From Stigmatella aurantiaca (GTDB lineage: Bacteria > Myxococcota > Myxococcia > Myxococcales > Myxococcaceae), in contig NZ_FOAP01000011.1 of the NCBI RefSeq assembly GCF_900109545.1, forward strand, positions 214,460 to 278,459: a stretch of DNA of 64,000 nucleotides, given 5' to 3'. The position numbers and the translations under genes are program-made. The notes below the pieces were generated by a model. That model did no database searches and was not told the DNA's origin. It was given only the letters and a program-made list of their open reading frames with translations. Position 1 is the stretch's first letter. Every line of letters begins with the position of its first letter. Of this stretch, positions 42,942 through 51,007 are shown piece after piece.

Positions 42942-44318
42942 ATGAGTGGGCCCAAAGTCGTCCGGATCGTCACGCGTGAGGAAATCGAGGCCATGGCGCG
43001 GCGGCACTTGCAGCTCCTCGAAGAAGCGCTCGAGGAACTGAGGCGTTGCGCCAGGCGCCACGGAGCGCTCGAGGCGGGTTTCGAAGCCAGCCTGGAGCAG
43101 AGACGCTCGCGCATGACGCGCCTGTTTCAAGAAGAGGCGTGGATAGCACTGCAAAAGCAAATCCCCGCCGAGATCGTGTTCCTCGCATCCGAGCGCGACC
43201 GGATCCGAGCGCAAGCCGTAGCGGCCGCCGAGGCCGCGCGGACCCGGCGTGAGCGAATGGGAGGCGCCGCCCGCACCCTCCTGGCGGAATTCGCGGAGGC
43301 TGGGCGGTCACCTCCGGCGAGCCTCCAAGAGGTCGCGGAGAGGGCCCACTCGGCGGACGAGGCGACACTCGGGAGGATGCAACGCGCGCTCAACGAGGCC
43401 TTCCAGCAACTCGTGCCCCCCCCCCAGCCGGGAGCTTCGGCATCTCAGCGAGAATTGGCCGCACGTCTGAATGCCGGAGAGGTGGGCCAGCGCTTCGACG
43501 AGTGGCTGGCGGCACAGCCCCAGCCGACACCCAATGCTTCCAGCGCCCGCCTCCAGAAGCTGCTCGCGGAGATCGAGGCTCTGGAGAATGCCGAGGTGGC
43601 GCGGCCCTTCCTTGAGCGGGCCGCCGCCATCTCCCGAGAGACTCAGGAGGGACGCCGGGCGCTCTTGACCGATTCCCTCATGCTGGAGGTCAGCGCGCAT
43701 GTGCGCGCACGGCAAGCACGTGAGACCACGGCTTCGAGCCTCCGGGAAGTACGGTGCGGACTGTCGGCGCTCAGCACTCCCTCGGCGCTGGCGCTCGGCG
43801 CTCGTATCAGCGAGACGCTGGACGGCAGCCACCAGGAGGACTTGGAAGGACTGCTTCGGGAGGCGCGGTCCACGCTGGAGGTGGAGCAGCGGGAGCTGGC
43901 TGCGGCCGCCAGGCGCCGTGCGGTCCTCGAAGGCCTGACCGCGCTGGGCTACGAGGTGCGCGAGTCGATGGCGGTGGCCTGGCCGAAGGAGGGGCGCATC
44001 GTCGTGCGGAAGCCTGGGGCGACCGACTACGGCGTGGAGCTCGGGGCTCCAGCGGATGCGACGCGAGTCCAGATAAGGCTGGTCGGCTCTGACAGGCCCA
44101 GCGCGCCTCGAACCACCGACCGCGACAGGGACATGGAGACCGCGTGGTGTTCAGAGTTTCAGCAGCTCCGCAAGGTGATCGCTGAGGATGGCACGGACGT
44201 CGAGGTTGAACGGGCGCTCGCGGCAGGAGCCCAGCCCGTGAAGACCGTGCCGATGGCCTCGCCTGAGTCAGAGCAGACCGCCACCTCGACGCGGATAGGC
44301 CAGCGGACCGTGCGCTGA
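42942..44318 (+). CDS. Coiled-coil accessory protein (defence-like operon, gene 4)
   Basis: A 458-residue protein of unknown function, 12 bases after the helicase stop and thus in the same operon. It opens with MSGPKVVRIVTREEIEAMAR, which looks like a conserved N-terminal tag, then has long Glu/Arg/Ala-rich helical segments with heptad character (about residues 15-130, 180-240 and 285-325). Residues about 325-390 form a small alpha/beta region (LTALGYEVRESMAVAWPKEGRIVVRKPGATDYGVELGA) containing a strand-rich pattern, followed by AWCSEFQQLRKVI. No catalytic motif is obvious. By position it may bridge or sense DNA or the kinase-helicase protein. The C-terminal tail is Ser/Thr-rich. Confidence 0.8.
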   Translation: MSGPKVVRIVTREEIEAMARRHLQLLEEALEELRRCARRHGALEAGFEASLEQRRSRMTRLFQEEAWIALQKQIPAEIVFLASERDRIRAQAVAAAEAARTRRERMGGAARTLLAEFAEAGRSPPASLQEVAERAHSADEATLGRMQRALNEAFQQLVPPPQPGASASQRELAARLNAGEVGQRFDEWLAAQPQPTPNASSARLQKLLAEIEALENAEVARPFLERAAAISRETQEGRRALLTDSLMLEVSAHVRARQARETTASSLREVRCGLSALSTPSALALGARISETLDGSHQEDLEGLLREARSTLEVEQRELAAAARRRAVLEGLTALGYEVRESMAVAWPKEGRIVVRKPGATDYGVELGAPADATRVQIRLVGSDRPSAPRTTDRDRDMETAWCSEFQQLRKVIAEDGTDVEVERALAAGAQPVKTVPMASPESEQTATSTRIGQRTVR

Positions 44319-44329
44319 GTTCCCCCCAA

Positions 44330-44512
44330 GCGTGGCCGAGACCAGAGGAGGTAGAGGAGCCCAGGCCGCAAGAGGTCAGCACGCCGCCGTTGGCACCTGC
44401 GTGGCAGGAGCCGAAGAAGGTGCGAGCGCCGAGGGTGAATCGGGCTGGCTTTCTGTGTCGTGCGTTTGTGCTGGATGTGTGTGCTTGCCCTCGATTTGGT
44501 CGCTGGACCTGA
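44330..44512 (+). mobile_element. IS91-type transposase C-terminal remnant
   Basis: A 60-codon frame without start begins 11 bases after the coiled-coil gene and ends in TGA at 44510. RAPRVNRAGFLCRAFVLDVCACPRF resembles the conserved end of IS91-type/Y2 transposases, where the pattern is RVxWAxLLxRVFxxDVLxCPRCG. The second zinc-binding Cys has become Phe and the tail is cut. It borders the defence-like operon on the right as other IS remnants do on the left. It is a short match, so confidence is moderate. Confidence 0.5.
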
Positions 44513-44524
44513 CTCGGCGAAAGG

Positions 44525-45448
44525 TTAGCGCAGGCTTGCCAGTACTTCGGCGAGCCGCCCTGGCTGCGAGGCGAAGGGCGAGTGGCTGGACTCCAGCGTC
44601 TTCTGCTCGAACCGGTTGCCGGGCGTGAAGGCATCCGCCTCACGGATCATCAAATCCTGGATGGCGGGCGTAGTGGCGCGGTCCAGGGTGCAGCGAATGT
44701 AGCTGCGCGGAATGCGCCCCCACCGCTCCCGCGTCACGACGCACTCGGAAGTCCAGAGCCCGAGCGGCAAATCCGGGGTGAGCGCCAGCGCGAAGGGCAA
44801 GAACGCCTGGGTCTCGACGTCGTTGTAGTACGCGGCGCGCAGAGCCTCGAGGTACGCGGCATCTCCGCGCGGATTGATGCGCGCGGCCCCCAGCGTTGCC
44901 GGGTTCCCCACGAAGAGGGAGTTTCCGTGCTCGGTCTTCGCTTCGGGCAGCTCACCGTAGGCGCTCGGGACCTTCAGCCTCACGGGGCAGTAGGCCGTCA
45001 GGTATACCAACCGCCCTACCCGCTCCGGGGCCAGCTCCCCCGCTCGGGTAATCACCGCCCCACCGACGCTGTGGCCCACGAGGATGGGACGAGCGCCCCC
45101 CTGGAGGGACTGGAGCGCGTTGACCACTGCCAAGGCACACGCCTCCAGGGTGATGTCTCGCACGGGCGACGGCTCCTCGGCGAGCCTCGCCCAGGCGCCC
45201 GAGAGGTAGGCCGAGGGATAGCAGGCGTTGAGACCATGACCCGGCAGATCCAAGGAGACCACCCGGTGGCCCAGGCCCGACAGGTGCTGGGCCACCCGTC
45301 CCCAATGCAGGGAGTTGTGCCAAGCGCCGTGCACCAACACGAAGGTCTTGCTCCCGGACCGGGGGGCAGCGTGGGCCTCGCTGCTCCCCACCAGGGGCAG
45401 CGCGGCGGTGACGAGCATGGTGCCCTTCAACAGGTTCCTGCGGTTCAT
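44525..45448 (-). CDS. Secreted alpha/beta-hydrolase (EstP/salicylate-esterase-like)
   Basis: A 307-residue hydrolase with a twin-arginine-like signal (MNRRNLLKGTMLVTAALPLVG, cleavage near AHA-A). The fold is clear: oxyanion region VLVHGAWHNSLHW, nucleophile elbow GHSVGGAV (Ser), and C-terminal ESSHSPFASQP (His). This branch includes pyrethroid hydrolases and plant methyl-salicylate esterase-like enzymes that act on small esters. ATG 45448 overlaps the MerR stop by four bases (ATGA), so it is the controlled target of that regulator in a two-gene operon. Confidence 0.9.
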   Translation of the reverse strand: MNRRNLLKGTMLVTAALPLVGSSEAHAAPRSGSKTFVLVHGAWHNSLHWGRVAQHLSGLGHRVVSLDLPGHGLNACYPSAYLSGAWARLAEEPSPVRDITLEACALAVVNALQSLQGGARPILVGHSVGGAVITRAGELAPERVGRLVYLTAYCPVRLKVPSAYGELPEAKTEHGNSLFVGNPATLGAARINPRGDAAYLEALRAAYYNDVETQAFLPFALALTPDLPLGLWTSECVVTRERWGRIPRSYIRCTLDRATTPAIQDLMIREADAFTPGNRFEQKTLESSHSPFASQPGRLAEVLASLR

Positions 45449-45816
45449 GACTTGCTCCGGGGCTCCCGCGAAGGAGCCGCTTGTACGAGGGTTTCGACGA
45501 GCCGGGCGCGGCGGGCCTCCAGTTCGGAGAGCTGCCGCTCGATGTCCGCCAGCTTCTCTTGGTGGGCGGCGAGGGCCTCCGGGCAGAGCCCCTTCGCCTC
45601 GGCGGTGAACATGCACGGCGAGAAGGTGACGATCTCCTCCAGCGAGAAGCCCAGGCCAATCATCCGGACGATGTGCCGGATGCGCGGCACGGCCTCGGGA
45701 TCGAAGTACCGGTAGCCGTTGCTCCGGCGCCTCGACACGAGCAACCCCGACTTCTCATAGTGACGGATCGACCGCGCGCTCGCTCCGGACCGTCTGGACA
45801 GCTCTCCAATGTTCAT
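45445..45816 (-). CDS. MerR family transcriptional regulator
   Basis: A 123-residue regulator. ATG 45816 is chosen because GAGG lies five bases upstream and MNIGELSRRSGASARSIRHYEKSGLL is the canonical MerR winged-helix start; the upstream ATG at 45843 would add nine residues. The DNA-binding domain (1-70) ends in RYFDPEAVPRIRHIVRMIGLGFSLEEI, followed by a dimerisation helix (LAAHQEKLADIERQLSELEARRARLVETL). One cysteine pair (SPCMFTAEAKGLC) precedes the helix and might take part in sensing. It probably controls itself and the downstream hydrolase through the dyad promoter just upstream. Confidence 0.92.
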   Translation of the reverse strand: MNIGELSRRSGASARSIRHYEKSGLLVSRRRSNGYRYFDPEAVPRIRHIVRMIGLGFSLEEIVTFSPCMFTAEAKGLCPEALAAHQEKLADIERQLSELEARRARLVETLVQAAPSREPRSKS

Positions 45817-45844
45817 CCCAGCCTCTGTCTTCGACCGTAGCACC

Positions 45845-45866
45845 TGACACTGGTGTCAAGGTCAAG
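45845..45866 (-). promoter_or_regulatory. MerR-type promoter with dyad operator
   Basis: On the minus strand, TTGACC (-35, plus 45861-45866) is followed by a 20-base spacer and TACGGT (-10). Long spacers of 19-20 bases are typical of MerR-activated promoters. The spacer contains a perfect dyad TGACAC-CA-GTGTCA (45845-45858), the expected regulator site. It drives the MerR gene and the overlapping hydrolase. Confidence 0.65.
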
Positions 45867-45897
45867 CGCCCGGAAACGGGTAAGATGGCCCTCCAAG

Positions 45898-46425
45898 GTG
45901 CCAACCCTGGACATCCACGAACGCTATCACTGGGCGATTCGGCTCATGGACATCCAACCGGGTGACCGTGTCCTGGAGATTGGCTGTGGCGCGGGCATCG
46001 CGGCGGGGTTGGTGGCGGAGAAGCTCCAGACGGGGAGCCTCACGGCCATCGATCGCTCCGCGCCGATGGTGCAGAAGGCCTCGGCTCGCAATCGCTCCTC
46101 GATTGAAGATGGCCGGGCTGTCTTCTTGGCGGTCCCCATCGAGAAGATGCAGTCAGGCGCCAAGCCGTACGACAAGGCGTTTGCCTTCAACGTCAGCCTC
46201 TTCTGGGGAGAGCCCTCCCGTGCCTTGCGTACCCTTTCGGCCTTGCTCAAGCCGGACGGCCGTTTGTATGTGTTTCACCAGCCCCCCTCCGAGGCCAAAA
46301 CCCGGCCCATCGCGGAGGCGACCCGCAGGCTCCTGGAAGCGCAGGGCTATGCGGTCCAAGAGACGCGCTATCAGCCCATGAAGCCTGCAACGGTGTCCTG
46401 CGTCTTGGCGCGTCCAGCCCGCTGA
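45898..46425 (+). CDS. Small class I SAM-dependent methyltransferase
   Basis: A 175-residue methyltransferase. Motif I is VLEIGCGAGIAAGLVAEKL, followed by LTAIDRSAPMVQKASARN, the motif II region YDKAFAFNVSLFWGEP and motif III LLKPDGRLYVFHQPP. The start is uncertain: GTG 45898 is used here (VPTLDIHERYHWAIRLMDIQ); an upstream GTG at 45853 would place the start in the MerR operator. No strong ribosome site is present for either. It is divergent from the MerR-hydrolase operon and could share its regulator. The layout is close to that of the 7.3 kb methyltransferase. Confidence 0.82.
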   Translation: MPTLDIHERYHWAIRLMDIQPGDRVLEIGCGAGIAAGLVAEKLQTGSLTAIDRSAPMVQKASARNRSSIEDGRAVFLAVPIEKMQSGAKPYDKAFAFNVSLFWGEPSRALRTLSALLKPDGRLYVFHQPPSEAKTRPIAEATRRLLEAQGYAVQETRYQPMKPATVSCVLARPAR

Positions 46426-46630
46426 CCTGGCAGGACCGTCACTCCCGTTCAGCGGAGGGCCGGGCATACCGTCGGCTTCCCGTCGGGAACGGGAATCACG
46501 CACTGCTTCGTGAACCACGGCACGCAGGACTGTCTGCTGCTCTGCGCCGGGGAACGCCATCCCGGGCGCGAGTACGACGAACACCTGCGCCGCACCGAGC
46601 CCGGCCATCACTGGACGCGCTGAAGCGGCC

Positions 46631-48358
46631 CTACTGCACGTTCACGGTCCGCTGGAGGCTGTTGAACCCCGTGCTGGTCTCCCAGACGTTCGCGTTGGCG
46701 AGCTGGATGGCGTACTCCGGCCGCGTGTTCAGCGCGGTGGCCGGATCCGGCAGGTTCAGCAGCAGCGCATAGGTGCCCGTGGCCATGCCCGCCGGCAGGG
46801 TGACGCTCTGGCTGAGCGTCACGTTCGTGCCGGGCGCCCACCTGCGCGGATCCCCGGCCAGGGGCAGGCGGTACACGGCGCCGCTTGAGGTGTGGCGCAG
46901 GACCAGCTCGACGTTCCGGGGGTTGTAGGGCGCCGCCCACCCCTCGTTCTTGAGGGCGATGCTCAGCGCCAGGGCCCCGCCCCGGCTGGCGGACGTGGGC
47001 AACGTGGCCGACACCAGGGAGAACCGGTACCCAAGCCGACGGTCGATCTCGGGCCTGCACCCGCCCGACGTCCAGCCGCTGACCACCGACGCGTGGTAGT
47101 CCTCGTTCATATAGGAGTAGTGGAACAGGGCCATCTCGTTCAGCGCGGTGGCGCAGTCCGAGCGGGGCGGGTTGACGTTGCACGTCTCGCCGCCCATGGG
47201 CAGGTAGGCCGTCTCCGCCGACAGGTACGGGTACTCCACGGACGTGTTCTCGTAGGTCCCCCAGTCGGTGGGGCCGGCAAGGAAACAGTCGTTGTGGTGG
47301 CCGATGCGCGCCACCGCCGAGCCGTTGTACGCCTGCGAGGCGGTGAGCGCCGCCGTGCCGTACATCGTCCGCTTGAGCTTGGGGGTCCGGAGCTGAACCA
47401 TCCGCGAGGCGGGAAGCACGCTGAGCAGCTTGTCCACCACGGCCTTGCGGTTGTTCCAGTCGGCTGACGACACCACGCCCGCGTTGCCGAAGTTCTGGGT
47501 GTAGTACCACTCGCCCCACGCGCCGACGAAGCCCGTCTGCACCACGGCGATGACATCGCTGTTGGCGCTCAGGTACGGCGCCAGCTGATCCAGGTGCGCG
47601 GCCACCCGGCTCGGGGACGCGTCGTCCCCCGTCTCCGAGGTGGTGTACGCGAAGCGGAGGATCATCTTGAGCCCCGCGGACCGGACGATGTTCGCCTGCC
47701 GCTGGAAGCGGTCCAGCTGGGCCTGGCTGATGGGGCTGTTCTTGAACTCCCCGAGGTAGAAGACGCAGATCACCTGGGTGATCTTCTGGGTCTCCCGGTA
47801 GCCCTTCAGCGTGGTGGCGGAGAAGTCGGTGGTGCCACAGTCGTTGGTGTAGCGGTAGAAGCCGCGCTCCGGGTTGGCGATCGTCGCGGTGCTCGCCGAG
47901 TACCAGGTCGTCGTGCCCGAGGCCGGGCCTCCACTGTAGACGTGGGTGGCCTTGGCGGAGGTCTCCATGGGCGGTTCGATCTGGAAGACGAGGTCCGCGT
48001 CGTTTGGGGTCGCGGTCTCCCCGAGGTCTGCCCGGGCCACCGTCCAGCGGGCCGTGCTCCCGGTGACCGTATGCGGCACCGTCGCGACGAACTGCCAACT
48101 CCACCCGCCCCCCAGGTGCTTGTAGAGCGCGGTGTTCTCCATCAGGTACTCCGCGCCAATGCCCCCCTGCGCGTAACCCGTCCCGGCGTTCCGGTCCACG
48201 TCGATGTAGGCCCGCCGGAAGGTAGGCGTTCCGGTGTGCTGGAACTCGTAGGTGACATGGGTGGCGTCATTGCTCAGCGCCACCCCGGAGATGGCGGCCT
48301 GGGCGGGAGAGGCCAGCAGCGCAAGCAGCAGGGACATCCAAGGCCACGGTTGAGGCAT
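46631..48358 (-). CDS. Secreted DUF4874/DUF4832 protein
   Basis: A 575-residue secreted protein with a clear signal peptide (MSLLLALLASPAQA-AIS). The N-terminal 130 residues form a beta-sandwich (SNDATHVTYEFQHTG, FRRAYIDVDRNAGTGY). Then comes a DUF4874 TIM-barrel-like region opening with IANPERGFYRYT and continuing through VICVFYLGEFKNSPIS, LKMILRFAYT and GFVGAWGEWYYTQNFG, and a C-terminal DUF4832 domain (LNEMALFHYSYMNEDYH, RLGYRFSLVSATLP). Proteins of this arrangement are presumed glycosidases or polysaccharide-binding enzymes, but no catalytic residue is assigned here. It is monocistronic, with a 270-base gap to the Hsp70 gene only partly filled by its leader. Confidence 0.85.
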   Translation of the reverse strand: MPQPWPWMSLLLALLASPAQAAISGVALSNDATHVTYEFQHTGTPTFRRAYIDVDRNAGTGYAQGGIGAEYLMENTALYKHLGGGWSWQFVATVPHTVTGSTARWTVARADLGETATPNDADLVFQIEPPMETSAKATHVYSGGPASGTTTWYSASTATIANPERGFYRYTNDCGTTDFSATTLKGYRETQKITQVICVFYLGEFKNSPISQAQLDRFQRQANIVRSAGLKMILRFAYTTSETGDDASPSRVAAHLDQLAPYLSANSDVIAVVQTGFVGAWGEWYYTQNFGNAGVVSSADWNNRKAVVDKLLSVLPASRMVQLRTPKLKRTMYGTAALTASQAYNGSAVARIGHHNDCFLAGPTDWGTYENTSVEYPYLSAETAYLPMGGETCNVNPPRSDCATALNEMALFHYSYMNEDYHASVVSGWTSGGCRPEIDRRLGYRFSLVSATLPTSASRGGALALSIALKNEGWAAPYNPRNVELVLRHTSSGAVYRLPLAGDPRRWAPGTNVTLSQSVTLPAGMATGTYALLLNLPDPATALNTRPEYAIQLANANVWETSTGFNSLQRTVNVQ

Positions 48359-48446
48359 GGTTCGCTCCTCTAACGGCAGGGGGAGGATGCGGACTTAGCA
48401 TGTCTTCCCTGATTAACAGGGAAAAGTCTTACCGGGGGCACGGGCC

Positions 48447-49721
48447 CTAGCGGCGGCCGGGCACGGGGGTCATGGTGCGCGGAGGCGAAGACGGGGGCGG
48501 TGTCGAGTTGCCCCCCAGGCGCACGGCGCTCAGGACCGCGGCCTGCCCCGGCTCGTCCAGGCGGATGGGCACCTGGATGAAGAACTCCTGGATGCGTTCC
48601 CGGAACAGGGGCATCCGGCACTGCTCGCCCACGAGAATCACCTCGTCCATGTCCCCCGGGAACAGGGTCTTCTGGCCGAGCACCTGCTCACACAGGCGGA
48701 TCGCCGAGTCGATGAGCGGCTTGGCCATGGCCTCCAGATCCTTCCGGGTGAGGACGGCCTCGAAATCGCCGGCCTGCCCCGCGGCATTCACCGCGGCCAG
48801 GGGCACCCGGATCCGGGTCTCCGGCTGCTCCGAGAGCTGGATCTTCGCGAACTCCGCCGCGCTGGCCATCCGGTAGAGGGCCGCGGGGTTGGTCCGGTCC
48901 GCCGCCAGCCGGTAGCCCTGGGGGAACATGCGCAGCAGCCGCTCCAGCACGCGCTTGTCCAGCTCGAAGCCGCACAGCGAGCCAATGCCCTCCGTGGCGA
49001 GCACCTGGCACTGCCGCGCCGAGTAGCGCACGAGCGAGGCCTGAAAGTGGCCCCCGCCCCAGTCGCACACCATGGCGGTGCGCTCGGCCTTGCCCGGGTG
49101 GCGGGGGAAGGCGCCCAGGGCCACGGCGGTGGGCTCGGAGATGACCCGCTCGACGTGCAGCCCCGCCAGGGCCGCCGCCGCCGTCATGGTCTGCGGCAGC
49201 GGGTCCTCCTTGCGCGTGGGCGGCACGGTGAGCACCGCCCGGTAGACGGGCTGGCTCAGGAAGTTCTGGGCCCGCTCCCGGGCCTCGATGAGCAGCAGCG
49301 CGGCCAGCTCCCGCGCGGCGAAGGTGCGGTTGCCCAGCACCGCCGCGGGCAGGCCATCGTCGCCCTTCACGAGCTGGCAGCGCAGCTGGTCATACAGCCA
49401 CCGCATCTTCGGATCGCCGAACGGCGCCGCCAGCAGCCCCTTGATGGCCCAGGTGGCCAGGGCGGGCACGGAGGCCTGCTGCTGCCGGGCGGCGGAGCCC
49501 GTCACCATGCGCCCGCCGGAGGCCAGCGCCACCACCGAGGGCGTCCCATCCGCGCGCCCCGAGGGGACACACACGGCCTGGGCCCCCTTGAGGACGGCCA
49601 CACGGCACGTCGTCGTGCCCAGGTCCACGGCGATGACGGGTCCCTGGGAGCGGGTGGCGGGCTCTGGGGGCCGGACCCGGTCCAGGGGACAATCGGTGAC
49701 TTGGAGCTGCGCCGGGTTCAT
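48447..49721 (-). CDS. Hsp70-like ATPase lacking the substrate-binding domain
   Basis: A 424-residue actin/Hsp70-fold protein. Nucleotide-binding motifs are PVIAVDLGTTTCRVAVLKG (phosphate 1), RAVLTVPPTRKEDPLP (connect 1), MVCDWGGGHFQASLVRYS (phosphate 2) and EVILVGEQCRMPLFRERI (adenosine). The protein ends about 30 residues after the nucleotide domain in a Pro/Ser-rich tail, whereas DnaK continues with a 230-residue substrate-binding domain. NBD-only Hsp70 proteins are frequent in myxobacteria; their role (signalling, ATP-dependent switch or co-chaperone) is not established. It lies downstream of the secF terminator and appears to be its own unit. Confidence 0.87.
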   Translation of the reverse strand: MNPAQLQVTDCPLDRVRPPEPATRSQGPVIAVDLGTTTCRVAVLKGAQAVCVPSGRADGTPSVVALASGGRMVTGSAARQQQASVPALATWAIKGLLAAPFGDPKMRWLYDQLRCQLVKGDDGLPAAVLGNRTFAARELAALLLIEARERAQNFLSQPVYRAVLTVPPTRKEDPLPQTMTAAAALAGLHVERVISEPTAVALGAFPRHPGKAERTAMVCDWGGGHFQASLVRYSARQCQVLATEGIGSLCGFELDKRVLERLLRMFPQGYRLAADRTNPAALYRMASAAEFAKIQLSEQPETRIRVPLAAVNAAGQAGDFEAVLTRKDLEAMAKPLIDSAIRLCEQVLGQKTLFPGDMDEVILVGEQCRMPLFRERIQEFFIQVPIRLDEPGQAAVLSAVRLGGNSTPPPSSPPRTMTPVPGRR

Positions 49722-49773
49722 TCGAAGGCAAAGAGTCTACGCCCCCTGAAAAACCAATGGGGCGGAAAGACGA

Positions 49774-49805
49774 GGGCCCTCGCTCCCACGAAGGGAGGAG
49801 GGCCC
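49774..49805 (-). terminator. Terminator after secF
   Basis: A long stem, GGGCCCTCGCTCCC (49774-49787) against GGGAGGAGGGCCC (49793-49805) with one bulged base and a five-base loop, lies 26 bases beyond the secF stop. On the minus strand it is followed by GTCTTTCC and then TTTTTC, consistent with termination. Confidence 0.7.
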
Positions 49806-49830
49806 CAGAACATCCCTTGACTGCCCGGAC

Positions 49831-50988
49831 TCAGGCCGTCTTCGGGTCCATCGGGGCCTTGGGCTCGCGGGCCGCGGCGCGCTCATCCAGCCAGATGGTG
49901 AGCGGGCTGGCGATGTACACGGACGAGTAGGTGCCCACGAGGATGCCGACGAGCATCGCCGCGGCGAAGTCCCAGATCTCGCCCACGCCGAAGATGAGCA
50001 GACCCACCAGCGACAGCGCGGTGGTGCCGGAGGTGAGGATGGTGCGGCCCAGGGTGTCGTTGATGGCGATGTTGATGACCTCCGCCAGCGGCTTGCCCTG
50101 GAACTTGTTCATGTCCTCGCGGATGCGGTCGTAGATGACGATGGTGTCGTTGACCGAGTAGCCGACGATGGTCAGCAGGGCCGCGATGGAGGTGAGGTTG
50201 AACTCGCGCCGGCTCACCAGATAGAAGCCGGCCACCATCACCACGTCATGGAGCATGGCCAGCAGCGCGCCGGGGCCAAACTTGAAGTCGAACCGGAACG
50301 CCACGTACACGAGGATGGCGAACATCGCGTACACCAGCGCCATGATGCCGCGGTTGCGCAGCTGCTTGCCCACCTGCGGGCCCACGTAGTCCACGCGCCG
50401 CTGCTCGAAGTCCTGCGACCCCTGGCCCTGGCTCAGCGCGGAGAACACCTTGTCCGCCATGCCGCTGGCGACCACCTGGTAGTCGAAGCCGCTGCCGCCC
50501 TGCGCCGCGCCCAGCTCGCGCACTTCCTGCACGCCCGTGCCCGACTTCTGCACCGCGTCCTTGATGGCCTGAGAGGTGAGTGCGGAGGCCGAGCGGAAGT
50601 TGATGATGCCGTTGGCCAGGTCCGGGTAGACGTTGCTCACGGAGCCCAGGCCCTCCAGGGCCGCCTTGGCGGACTCCGCGTTCTGCTCGGTGAGCTGGGT
50701 GACGCCCCCCATGCGCAGCAGGAACGTGTTCTCGCCCGAGGAGCCGATGCCCTGGACCGACACGTCGTGCAGGCCGCCGGCCTCGGCGCGCTTGCGCACA
50801 TCGGCCGCCGAGATGGAGTGGTTGAACTTCAGCTCCACCACGGTGCCGCCCGCGAAGTCGACGCCGAAGTTGAAGCCGAAGATGGCGATCCCCACCAGGA
50901 TGGCCAGGTTCACGACCGTGGAGATGTAGACGGCGATCTTCCGCTTGCCGATGAAGTCGATGTTCGTCTTGTTCTTGATGATCTGCAT
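49831..50988 (-). CDS. secF: Protein translocase subunit SecF
   Basis: SecF partners SecD in using the proton motive force to help proteins leave the SecYEG channel on the periplasmic side. The 385-residue protein has TM1 (VVNLAILVGIAIFGFNFGVDFAGGT, including the FGVDFAGGT signature), a periplasmic P1-type domain (SISAADVRKRAEAGG to about 190) and five C-terminal helices with GYSVNDTIVIYDRIREDM and TTALSLVGLLIFGVGEIWDFA. The periplasmic domain is larger than in E. coli SecF (323 residues), accounting for the extra length. It follows secD after 19 bases. Confidence 0.96.
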   Translation of the reverse strand: MQIIKNKTNIDFIGKRKIAVYISTVVNLAILVGIAIFGFNFGVDFAGGTVVELKFNHSISAADVRKRAEAGGLHDVSVQGIGSSGENTFLLRMGGVTQLTEQNAESAKAALEGLGSVSNVYPDLANGIINFRSASALTSQAIKDAVQKSGTGVQEVRELGAAQGGSGFDYQVVASGMADKVFSALSQGQGSQDFEQRRVDYVGPQVGKQLRNRGIMALVYAMFAILVYVAFRFDFKFGPGALLAMLHDVVMVAGFYLVSRREFNLTSIAALLTIVGYSVNDTIVIYDRIREDMNKFQGKPLAEVINIAINDTLGRTILTSGTTALSLVGLLIFGVGEIWDFAAAMLVGILVGTYSSVYIASPLTIWLDERAAAREPKAPMDPKTA

Positions 50989-51007
50989 GGCAGTCCCTTC
51001 CCCAGCC

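Noticed and set aside
41391..43214. 607-codon minus-strand frame across the helicase/coiled-coil junction
   Set aside because: It spans two real genes on the other strand and shows no recognisable family.
49047..49820. 257-codon plus-strand frame opposite the Hsp70-like gene
   Set aside because: Composition of a shadow frame, and the minus-strand gene has all nucleotide-binding motifs.
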